24,528 bases of DNA from positions 1 to 24,528 of the forward strand of contig JBBWZQ010000149.1 of assembly GCA_039649115.1 (NCBI GenBank). Reading direction: 5' to 3'. The position numbers and the translations under genes are program-made. Shown here piece after piece: positions 1 to 7,090 of the stretch (the stretch's first letter is position 1; each line of letters starts with the position of its first letter). This stretch comes from DATEJJ01 sp039649115 (GTDB lineage: Bacteria; Actinomycetota; Actinomycetes; Mycobacteriales; Micromonosporaceae). The notes beneath the pieces are model-generated. The model did not search any database and had not been told where the DNA came from. It saw only the letters and a program-made list of their open reading frames with translations.

Positions 1-1017
1 CGCGTCGCGGGGCAGCGAGAAGCCCCAGTCGAGCAGGGAGGCGCCCTGCTGCCAGGCCCGTACCGGCAGCGGCTCCGCGTTGAGCAGGGTGACCACCAGG
101 CGCCGACCGTTGCGTTGCGCCGCACCCACGTACGTGTGGCGGGCCAGGTCGGTGAACCCGGTCTTGCCGCCCAGGGCACCCGGATACCTGGTGAGCAGCT
201 TGTTCTCGTTCTGGATCTGGAACCCCTTGCCCTTCGGGGGCTGCGCCGGCATCTGCGCGGTCAGTGCGCTGTCGTACCTGCGGAAGTCGTCGAGGGCGAA
301 GCAGGCGCGGGCGATGAGGGCGAGATCGTAGGCGCTGGTGAACTGGCCCGGGCCATCCAGCCCGGACGGGCTGACCGCGTGGGTGTCCAGCGCGCCGAGG
401 TGCTGGGCCAGCGCGTTCATCGCGGCCAGGGCGCCGGGCACACCGGCGTCGCCACCGCCGAGGCGGGCCAGCACGTTGGCCGCGTCGTTGCCGGATTCCA
501 GGAGCAGCCCGAGCCAGAGGGTCCCGACGGTGTACCTGCCGCCGGCGACGAGGCCGACGGCGGAACTGCCGGGCTGGATCGCCAGGTCCGCCGGCGTCAC
601 CTGGACGACCTGCGCGGGGTTGAGCTTCGGCAGCAGGGTCGCCGCGAGGAGCAGTTTCTGCACGCTCGCCGGCGGGCTCTGCTCGTGCGGCCCGCACCCG
701 CCCAGCACCGCACCGGTGTCCAGGTCAGCCACCAGCCAGGAACTGGCGCTCAGGTCCGTGGGCAGGGTCGGCGCGCCGGGCGGCACCGCCAGGCCGGTCG
801 TCGCCAGCGCCGCGCCGCCGAGGATCGGCCGGGCCGGGTCGCGGGGTGGCGGGACGGGGCGGGGTGGCCGCCCCGGCCGTGCCTTGACGGGCGCGACCGG
901 GCACGGAACGGACGAGGGTGGGGCGCTCGGGGCCGCCGCGGCCGGGACGGCCAGGATCCCGTACGAGAACGCGAGCGCGCTGACCACCGTCACGACTTGG
1001 CGCCGACAACCCCACAC
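1..1017 (-). CDS. D-alanyl-D-alanine carboxypeptidase (peptidase S11), partial at C-terminus
   Basis: Serine penicillin-binding protein expected to trim the terminal D-Ala from peptidoglycan stem peptides outside the membrane. The frame stays open to the window edge, so 339 codons are present and the C-terminus is missing. All three active-site motifs of the family are visible: SxxK as SVQK at residues 118-121, SxN as SGN at 175-177 and KTG at 285-287 in GGKTGFT. The N-terminus has a signal sequence (Arg-Arg near residues 5-6, hydrophobic stretch, AAAA near 26-29), then a Pro/Arg-rich linker of about 60 residues before the catalytic domain. GTG at 1017 is chosen because a TACTCT -10 box lies exactly 6 nt upstream, which fits a leaderless transcript; an in-frame ATG at 1068 would put extra residues before the signal peptide. 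Family assignment is firm; the exact class and substrate preference cannot be read. Confidence 0.9.
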   Translation of the reverse strand, partial: MWGCRRQVVTVVSALAFSYGILAVPAAAAPSAPPSSVPCPVAPVKARPGRPPRPVPPPRDPARPILGGAALATTGLAVPPGAPTLPTDLSASSWLVADLDTGAVLGGCGPHEQSPPASVQKLLLAATLLPKLNPAQVVQVTPADLAIQPGSSAVGLVAGGRYTVGTLWLGLLLESGNDAANVLARLGGGDAGVPGALAAMNALAQHLGALDTHAVSPSGLDGPGQFTSAYDLALIARACFALDDFRRYDSALTAQMPAQPPKGKGFQIQNENKLLTRYPGALGGKTGFTDLARHTYVGAAQRNGRRLVVTLLNAEPLPVRAWQQGASLLDWGFSLPRDA

Positions 1018-1023
1018 CGACGC

Positions 1024-1029
1024 AGAGTA
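1024..1029 (-). promoter_or_regulatory. -10 box of the carboxypeptidase, leaderless spacing
   Basis: TACTCT on the minus strand, followed by 6 nt and then the GTG start. TANNNT at 6-7 nt before the start codon is the usual arrangement of actinobacterial leaderless genes. No convincing -35 was seen. Confidence 0.5.
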
Positions 1030-1736
1030 ACCAGAAACCGGCGAGCCCGCGGTACCGTACTCGATCATCGAGAGTGTCGTAACCGTGCCGCTACAGGCTG
1101 TGTACCACGTCAGGTCCACAGTAGAGCCGGGCAGCCCGCGCCTGGAGTTGCGCGAGGCTGCTCCGCACGGTAACAGGGTGCCGGCGCGGCGAACCACTGC
1201 CAGGAGCCCGGTATCACGCCAGGCGCGCTCGCTCTCCGGGGCGGCGAGGCCCGCCGCCGACGGCAGGCCGCGGAAGTTTCACCCCGCCTGCCAGGATGGC
1301 ACGCAAATCCGGCTCTACCGGGACCGGATCCGCACCGGACGCGACCGGGTCGGACCGTCCACGTAGGACGTAGTGCCGGGTCGGTCCGGCCGCCCTCCGC
1401 GGCCCTGAGCGGCCAGCCAGGCCAGGTACCGGCGGGTAGGCACCGGTTCCGCAATCGCCGGGCTTGTGCCGATCGCCCACCCCCAACGGCCCTTGGGGGT
1501 AATCCGTAGATAGACAGCTATTGATCATAGGGAGGGCAGTAGCCAGCATTGCGATGAGCCGAGAGCGCTAATACCGGATGGGGCGCATCGACAGGCTTCT
1601 CGGCCTGTTGCGCTGGCCTGAACTTCGCCAGCGAGCCGTGGCTGGCTGTGCCCGACGGCGCCTGAATACCGGGGATCGCTGCTTGTGTGATCGGGCGGGA
1701 GCTCTCGGTAGGGGTCCGTCCTCGGGAGGAGTAAGA
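1030..1736. other. Non-coding region between divergent genes, with three small hairpins
   Basis: About 700 bp between the divergent carboxypeptidase and heme peroxidase. The open frames here are low-complexity Arg/Pro/Gly translations with no recognisable domain. Visible structure: an 8-bp stem (ACCCCCAA/TTGGGGGT, 1479-1500), ACAGGC/GCCTGT (1591-1608) and CGCTGGC/GCCAGCG (1611-1633). The last two would lie in the 5' leader of the peroxidase mRNA. No match to a known riboswitch class was recognised. Confidence 0.45.
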
Positions 1737-4076
1737 ATGGATCAGAGTCGGCACCACACGGGCTGGCCCGCCAGACATCGGGCCAGGAAATGGCTACCCG
1801 GTGCCTGGACGGAGTGGCGGTCGCGGCGCATGACTGCACTCGTCATCGCGATGGCCGCGACGCTTGTGACGGGTGGGCTGGTCGTGGCCAACTCGAATTC
1901 CGCACATGCGGCGGTGGGTTTCGAGGTGCGCAACCTCGACGGCAGCGGCAACAACCTGGCGCACCCCAGTTGGGGACAACTCAACCAGCCGTACATCCGG
2001 GTCGGACCGGCGCGCTTCGCCGATGGCCGCAGCCAGATGGCCAGCGGGCCGAATTCGCGGTTCGTCAGCAACCGCATCTTCGGCGACGAGCACCAGAACA
2101 TCTTCTCGGAGCGCAGCATCAGCCAGTGGGGCTGGACCTGGGGCCAGTTCCTCGACCACACCTTCGGCCTCGCCGCGGGGGGCACCGAGAGCGCCAACAT
2201 CCCGTTCAACAGCAATGACCCGCTGGAGCACTTCACCGACACCCTCGGCGTGGTCCCGTTCACCCGGGACGCCGCGGCGCCCGGCACCGGGACGACCAAC
2301 CCACGCGAGGCCATCAACACGATACCCAGCTTCGTCGACGGGTTCCCGGTCTACGGCGGCACCGCGGACCGGTTGGAGTGGCTGCGCAGCGGGTCGGTCG
2401 ACGGCAACGTGACCAATAACAGTGCCTCGCTCATGCTGCCCAACGGCTATCTGCCCCGTGCGGACGCCCGCGGCAACGCATCGACCGCTCCGGCAATGGC
2501 CCGGGACGGGCGGCTGCTGTCCCAGCCCAACCGCGCCATGGTCGCCGGAGACGTGCGGGCCAACGAGAACTTCGCGCTGACCGCGACCCAGACGTTGTTC
2601 GCCCGGGAACACAACCGGATCGTCGGGCTGCTTCCGGCGAGCCTGTCCGAGCAGGACAAGTTCGACATCGCGCGGCGGATCGTCGGCGCCGAGGAGCAAT
2701 ACATCACGTACAGCCAGTTCCTGCCGGCGATGGGCGTCAACCTGCCCGGGTACTCCGGCTACAACGCCAACGTCAACCCGACACTCTCCACCGAGTTCGC
2801 CACCGTCGGGTACCGGGCACACAGCCAGATCCACGGCGAGTTCGAGTTCGAGAGCGAACAGGGTCGGTGGAGCCAGGCTCAGCTCAATTCGTTTGCGGCA
2901 CAGGGCATCGAGGTCACCACGGACAACGGCAACGACGTCCTCACCGTCCCGACGAACGTGGCGTTCTTCAACCCCGACCTGGTCACGCAGATCCAACTCG
3001 GCCCCATGCTGGAGGGTCTGAGCGGGGAGTCGCAGTACAAGAACGACGAGATGATCGACAACCAGCTCCGCAGCGTACTGTTCCAGGTGCCGGTGCCCGG
3101 CAACCCGACGTGCGCCGGTAGCGACGACGCGGCTCCCGCCTGCTTCACTGGCGTGGTCGACCTCGGCGCGATCGACATCGAGCGCGGCCGGGACCACGGC
3201 GTCCCGACCTACAACCAGCTCCGCCAGGCGTACGGCCTCGCCCCCCGCACCACGTTCGAGCAGGTCACCGGCGAGCCGGCGAGTGGCAACATCAACATCA
3301 ACGACCCCAACATCCTCAACTTCACCGGCCTGTTCGACGTCACCGGGGACAGTGTCACCCCCGGCAGCGTCGCCTCCGAAAACACCGTCAAGCGCATCAC
3401 CCGGCAGACCAGCGTCGCCTCCCGGCTGCGCGCCATCTACGGCAGCGTCGACAACATCGACGCGTTCACCGGTATGATCGCCGAACCTCACTTCGCCGGC
3501 AGCGAGTTCGGCGAACTGCAACGCGCGATCTGGGCACGCCAGTTCCAGGCGCTGCGCGACGGCGACCGGTTCTTCTACCAGAACGACCCGGCGCTGGCCT
3601 CCATCCTCAGCACCTACAACATCGACTACCGGCACAGCCTGGCCCAGGTCATCGCGGACAACACTGACATCCCGCTCACCGACCTGCCGCCCAATGTGTT
3701 CTTCGCGCACGGCGACGTTCCGGTGACGTCGTGCCGGGTGACCTACACCATCAACAACCAGTGGAGCACCAACGGATCCGCCACGCCGAACATGTTCCAG
3801 GTGAACATGCGGATCAGCAACACCGGGTCCGTACCGACCAGCGACCGCTGGACACTCAACTGGTCGTTCCCGAACGGTCAGACGTTCACCAACAACTGGA
3901 ATGGCACCCCGGCACAAGAAGACCAGCATGCGACGGTTCAGAGTGTCGCCAACGGTCAAGGGACGATACCCGCCGGAGGCTCTATCGACGGCATCGGGTT
4001 CCAAGCCACACGAGGCGCGACGAATGCGGTGCCGAACAACTTCACGCTCAATACCACCCCATGTTCGGTCGGTTGA
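1737..4076 (+). CDS. Secreted animal-type heme peroxidase fused to a CBM2 cellulose-binding module
   Basis: 779-residue exported peroxidase of the peroxidase-cyclooxygenase superfamily, expected to use hydrogen peroxide to oxidise halides or aromatic substrates. Start ATG 1737 follows GGAGGA at 1725-1730. Signal: Arg-rich n-region, hydrophobic residues 33-50, cleavage near AHA-A at 56-59. Catalytic landmarks are present: distal pair Asp140-His141 in WGQFLDH, Arg290-Glu291 in FAREHNR (catalytic Arg and heme-ester Glu equivalents), proximal His362 in GYRAHSQI, then ERGRDHGVPTYNQLR and LRDGDRFFYQND. The residue after the distal His is Thr, where mammalian enzymes have the Ca-ligand Asp. Residues 666-779 form a family 2 carbohydrate-binding module: Cys at each end and the NNQWSTN, LNWSFPNGQ and NNWNG tryptophan signature. 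Bacterial members of the superfamily include peroxicins and dockerin-bearing peroxidockerins; here a CBM2 takes the tethering role, suggesting oxidation at plant cell-wall surfaces. It appears to be a single-gene unit ended by the hairpin downstream. Confidence 0.93.
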   Translation: MDQSRHHTGWPARHRARKWLPGAWTEWRSRRMTALVIAMAATLVTGGLVVANSNSAHAAVGFEVRNLDGSGNNLAHPSWGQLNQPYIRVGPARFADGRSQMASGPNSRFVSNRIFGDEHQNIFSERSISQWGWTWGQFLDHTFGLAAGGTESANIPFNSNDPLEHFTDTLGVVPFTRDAAAPGTGTTNPREAINTIPSFVDGFPVYGGTADRLEWLRSGSVDGNVTNNSASLMLPNGYLPRADARGNASTAPAMARDGRLLSQPNRAMVAGDVRANENFALTATQTLFAREHNRIVGLLPASLSEQDKFDIARRIVGAEEQYITYSQFLPAMGVNLPGYSGYNANVNPTLSTEFATVGYRAHSQIHGEFEFESEQGRWSQAQLNSFAAQGIEVTTDNGNDVLTVPTNVAFFNPDLVTQIQLGPMLEGLSGESQYKNDEMIDNQLRSVLFQVPVPGNPTCAGSDDAAPACFTGVVDLGAIDIERGRDHGVPTYNQLRQAYGLAPRTTFEQVTGEPASGNININDPNILNFTGLFDVTGDSVTPGSVASENTVKRITRQTSVASRLRAIYGSVDNIDAFTGMIAEPHFAGSEFGELQRAIWARQFQALRDGDRFFYQNDPALASILSTYNIDYRHSLAQVIADNTDIPLTDLPPNVFFAHGDVPVTSCRVTYTINNQWSTNGSATPNMFQVNMRISNTGSVPTSDRWTLNWSFPNGQTFTNNWNGTPAQEDQHATVQSVANGQGTIPAGGSIDGIGFQATRGATNAVPNNFTLNTTPCSVG

Positions 4077-4133
4077 CAGGAGGCGTCACCACGAGACGGA
4101 CTGAACACCCGTAAAGCAACTCGCACATACTGA

Positions 4134-4201
4134 CGGAAACCTGAGATCTCCGGTTGCTGACCCGCCGTCGAGGCGGCAGCACCGGAGATCTCAGGTTTCC
4201 G
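4134..4201 (+). terminator. Very strong intergenic hairpin after the peroxidase gene
   Basis: Perfect 21-bp inverted repeat (4134-4154 with 4181-4201; core ACCTGAGATCTC). The stem continues, after a one-base bulge, through GCTG/CAGC and CCGCC/GGCGG to a 5-nt GTCGA loop. No U-tract follows, which is usual for high-GC actinomycetes. It begins 57 nt after the peroxidase stop. Being symmetrical, it could stop transcription in either direction. Confidence 0.75.
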
Positions 4202-4476
4202 ACGTACCGCCTCGGCTTGCGTTCAACCCTTTGGAGTGTTCCGGGTGGGCTGTCTGGTTCAGGTGTTGGGTCTTTCCGACGGTGGGCCAGCAGGCCGGCG
4301 TCCATACCGTCGGGCGCGGCGGCAGTACACCGGAACCGCGGCACGGATCGAGAATGCGCAGGACACACGGCCGCACCGGACGAGATGCCGTAGACCGTAT
4401 GCCTCGCCACCGGCCTGCGCGATGAGGCGCCCGCGGGTCCTCGACGTCCCGGACGGAAAGTGTCACCGGCGGGTGC
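4202..4476. other. Intergenic region, no gene seen
   Basis: About 275 bp between the hairpin and the promoter of the next gene. Open frames here are short, Arg/Pro-rich and unlike known proteins. No repeat, RNA gene or operator was recognised. Confidence 0.5.
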
Positions 4477-4482
4477 CAGACT
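4477..4482 (+). promoter_or_regulatory. Possible -10 box of the Mpo1-like gene
   Basis: CAGACT lies exactly 6 nt before the GTG at 4489. It keeps the A at position 2 and the T at position 6 of TANNNT but lacks the first T. The spacing matches the other leaderless-looking genes in this window. Confidence 0.35.
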
Positions 4483-4488
4483 GAGCGC

Positions 4489-5373
4489 GTGGATGCGTCG
4501 ATGAGTCGGTACCTGCGTCCGGTCGCCGGGGTGGACGCGCGGATCTGGGTGGCGCCCAGCCGGGGCCAGCTGTTCTGGCTGCGGCACGCGCCGGCCCTGT
4601 TCGCGCCGGTGCCGGGGGCCGGCGGGCGGCTGGCCCGCTGGTGTGCCATCGCCACGGTCACCCCCAGTACCAACGTGACCGGGCTGAACCTGCGCTACCA
4701 GGCGTACCTGAACAACGTGTTCCACCGCACCCGGCTGGCCAGGATCGGGCATGCGGTCTGCATGCCGCTCATCGTCACCGCCCTGCTCGCCGTGCTCTGC
4801 CCGGTGCGTCTGGGTGCGGTCAACGCGTCGCTGCCCGCCGCCGCCGCGCTGGCGGTGTGGTGGGCGTGCTGGGCGCGCATCGAACGCGACGCGCTGTGGG
4901 GCGCCGGCGCGGTGGCCTTGGCCGGCCTGCTGTACCTGCTCGCCAACGCGGCGACCGTGGCGTACCCGTGGATGTGGCTCCTGCTCGGGTCGCTGCTGCA
5001 GGCCGGCTCGCACATCCTGGAGCCGCTGCCGCCCCGGGTCACCCGGTCCCTGTCCTGGGTTCCGGTCGGCGAGTACCTGCGGGGACCGGCGGGTCGCCGC
5101 CACCCCGCCGGCACCGTGCTGCGCCGCGCCGGCCAGCTCGCGGCGCAGACCGTCTTCGGCACCGTCGACGAGCTGGTCGCCTCGCCGCGGCTGCTCCCGG
5201 TGCTGCTGCTGGAGCTGCTCTGGCTGTTCGGGCACGACCCGGAGCGCCGCGCGGCATGGCGGGCGCAGGTCGCGGCGGCGATCGCGAGCGGCAACCCGGC
5301 GCTGGACTACGTCGGCACCGGCGGTGGCACGCCGCTGCGGGTCCCCGACCAGGCCCGTCCTTCACCACGGTGA
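4489..5373 (+). CDS. Mpo1/DUF962-like multi-pass membrane protein
   Basis: 294 residues with four or more hydrophobic segments between about 85 and 180 and another near 235-250. The layout resembles the DUF962/Mpo1 family (yeast member: Fe(II)-dependent dioxygenase acting on 2-hydroxy fatty acids). There is an N-terminal block with LNNVFHRTRLARIGHAVCMP (family pattern: N..H...H..G.P), a central SLLQAGSHILEPLPPR that parallels the family's GH..FE...PA segment, and LVASPRLLPVLLLELLWLFG paralleling its terminal helix. It carries about 60 extra N-terminal residues compared with usual bacterial members and diverges at several positions, so catalytic activity is uncertain. Start: GTG 4489 with a -10-like box 6 nt upstream and no Shine-Dalgarno; ATG 4501 is an alternative. 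The family call is from motif resemblance only. Confidence 0.6.
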   Translation: MDASMSRYLRPVAGVDARIWVAPSRGQLFWLRHAPALFAPVPGAGGRLARWCAIATVTPSTNVTGLNLRYQAYLNNVFHRTRLARIGHAVCMPLIVTALLAVLCPVRLGAVNASLPAAAALAVWWACWARIERDALWGAGAVALAGLLYLLANAATVAYPWMWLLLGSLLQAGSHILEPLPPRVTRSLSWVPVGEYLRGPAGRRHPAGTVLRRAGQLAAQTVFGTVDELVASPRLLPVLLLELLWLFGHDPERRAAWRAQVAAAIASGNPALDYVGTGGGTPLRVPDQARPSPR

Positions 5374-5451
5374 CCGGTGGACTCACCGCACCATCCCCAT
5401 CCGATAGGGGTACAGAATCGCGTTCCGCCATGGTGGCGGTATCCGCGCCTC

Positions 5452-5457
5452 TACGAT
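5452..5457 (+). promoter_or_regulatory. -10 box of the propeller gene, leaderless spacing
   Basis: TACGAT followed by 7 nt and ATG at 5465. The box overlaps the other candidate ATG (5456), which argues that translation starts at 5465. Confidence 0.5.
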
Positions 5458-5464
5458 GGATCTG

Positions 5465-6751
5465 ATGTTCCGACGATTCGCTGTTGTTGTATTGCCTCTC
5501 CTGCTGGCCGTCACCGCACCCGCCGGGGCGGCCAGCGCCGCGTCGCACGGGACGGTGCTGGTATCGGTGGGCCGGGCCGGCGGCGTCGGCAACCGCACGA
5601 GCGCGGAGCCGGCCGTCTCCGCCGACGGGCGGTACGTGGCGTTCACCTCACACGCCACCAACCTGGTGGCAAGGGATACCAACAACCGCATGGACGTGTT
5701 CGTCCGCGATCTGGCCACCGGTGCCACCCGGTGCGTATCGCTGAGTTCCACGGGAGTGCAGGGCAACCTGCGCAGCCACCAACCGGCGATCTCGGCGGGC
5801 GGCCGGTACGTCGCGTTCGTGTCCGACGCGTCCAACCTCGTGGCCGGCGACACCAACGCGCTGCCCGACGTGTTCGTGCGGGACACCCGGGCCGGCACCA
5901 CCCTTCGCGTCTCGATGGGCGCGGACGGCACCCAGGCCGACCGCGACAGCGCCGCCCCGGCCATCTCGGCGGATGGCAGGTATGTCGCGTTCATCTCCGG
6001 CGCGTCCAACCTGGTGGCCGGCGACACCAACGGCACCAGCGACGCGTTCGTCCGCGACACGGTCAGCGGCACCACCGAGCGAGTCTCCCTGGGTCCCGGT
6101 CGCGCCGAGTCCGACGGGTACGCCGACGCTCCGGACATCTCCGCCGACGGCCGGTACGTCACCTTCGCGTCACCGGCGACCAACCTGGTACCCGCGGACA
6201 CCAACGGACTCGTCGACGTGTTCGTCCGCGACCTGGTGGCCGGTACCACCGAGCGGGTGTCGGTCGGCGCGGGCGGCGCCCAGGCCAACGGCGAAAGCGT
6301 CCAGGGCGCCCTCTCGGCCGACGGACGGCACGTGGCGTTCGTCTCCTCGGCCACCAACCTGGCGCCGACCGACCCGGACGCCTCGCCGGACGTGCTGGTG
6401 CGGGATCTGGCGGCCGGTTCCACCCGGCAGGTGTCCTTCCGCACCGACAACCTGCCGGGAAGCTACGCCGCCGAGCCGGACGTCTCGGCGACCGGCCGCT
6501 TCGTCACGTTCGTGACGTCCGCCGCGCTGCTGCCCGACGAACCGTCGCACACCGTGGCGGTGTACGCGCGCGACATGGTCACCGGCGGCACGCGGCTGGT
6601 CTCGGTCGCGCCGGACGGCAGCGCGGCCAATCTGGCGAGCGCCGATCCGGCCATCTCCGGTGCCGGCAACCGGATCGCGTTCACCTCGGCCGCGACCAAC
6701 CTGGCGCCGCCCGACACCAACGGGTTCGACGACGTGTTCGTGCGGCGCTGA
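5465..6751 (+). CDS. Secreted seven-repeat TolB/PD40-type beta-propeller protein
   Basis: Signal peptide (FRRFAVVVLPLLLAVTAPAG, cleavage near GAASAAS), then seven repeats of about 55-60 residues. Each opens with a variant of P.ISADGRYVAF, continues with ATNLV..DTN, and closes with DVFVRDL..GTT.RVS. The openings are SADGRYVAF, SAGGRYVAF, SADGRYVAF, SADGRYVTF, SADGRHVAF, SATGRFVTF and SGAGNRIAF. Seven repeats match a complete propeller and nothing else is attached, so it is probably a soluble extracellular binding or scaffold protein. The ADTNG-type loops could bind metal, but that is inference. Repeats 6 and 7 are the most diverged. No enzyme motif is visible. The start at 5465 is preferred because the earlier ATG (5456) sits inside the apparent -10 box. 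The stop abuts a truncated TetR remnant on the other strand. Confidence 0.85.
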   Translation: MFRRFAVVVLPLLLAVTAPAGAASAASHGTVLVSVGRAGGVGNRTSAEPAVSADGRYVAFTSHATNLVARDTNNRMDVFVRDLATGATRCVSLSSTGVQGNLRSHQPAISAGGRYVAFVSDASNLVAGDTNALPDVFVRDTRAGTTLRVSMGADGTQADRDSAAPAISADGRYVAFISGASNLVAGDTNGTSDAFVRDTVSGTTERVSLGPGRAESDGYADAPDISADGRYVTFASPATNLVPADTNGLVDVFVRDLVAGTTERVSVGAGGAQANGESVQGALSADGRHVAFVSSATNLAPTDPDASPDVLVRDLAAGSTRQVSFRTDNLPGSYAAEPDVSATGRFVTFVTSAALLPDEPSHTVAVYARDMVTGGTRLVSVAPDGSAANLASADPAISGAGNRIAFTSAATNLAPPDTNGFDDVFVRR

Positions 6752-6911
6752 CGGGTACGCCAGCCGCCGTCCGGGCCACGTCATCCAGGGTCGCGCCGGG
6801 CCCGCGCTCCCGGAACACCTCGTGCGCCGCGGCGACGATCCGTTTGCGGTTGCGTTCCGCGTCGCGCCGCAGGCGGAGCGGGGCGGGTCGGTTCCCGGGG
6901 CTCGCTGCCAC
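6752..6911 (-). pseudogene. Truncated TetR-family regulator (DNA-binding N-terminus only)
   Basis: From GTG 6911 the minus strand encodes about 53 residues typical of a TetR N-terminus: a basic leader, RIVAAAHEVFRERGPGATLD and DVARTAAGV. This covers helix 1, helix 2 and the start of the recognition helix. Homology stops just after AAGV, where TetR proteins normally continue with a (G/S)..T.Y.HF..K block. Beyond that point the frame is only the antisense of the propeller gene's last codons. The whole ligand-binding domain is therefore missing and the breakpoint falls within a few bases of the propeller stop codon. This looks like a deletion or rearrangement scar. It might still make a small peptide, but half of the helix-turn-helix is lost. 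Confidence 0.7.
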
Positions 6912-7090
6912 GCTTCGGGTGCCCAGTCACCGGAGCGTCGCAATCGATGATCGCCTCTTGACGCCGGCGGGCGGGGTGCGATGAAATCAGGAAGGCATCC
7001 AATCTCTGTAGGCCATCTGCTCCAGCAAATGGTGCCTCTCGCCAGCTCTCGGGCATAGAGATCGGATGAAACTCCCGAAAGGAGCGCGCC

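Noticed and set aside
115..1173. 352-codon plus-strand frame at the left edge
   Set aside because: Antisense to the carboxypeptidase, whose three catalytic motifs are all on the minus strand.
1471..1633. Riboswitch in the peroxidase leader
   Set aside because: Three small hairpins are present but no consensus of a known riboswitch class was recognised.
1794..4004. 736-codon open frame antisense to the heme peroxidase
   Set aside because: Codon shadow of a high-GC gene; Val/Asp/Gly-rich translation without any domain. The same applies to long antisense frames at 8060-9580, 14824-16632 and 18146-20281.
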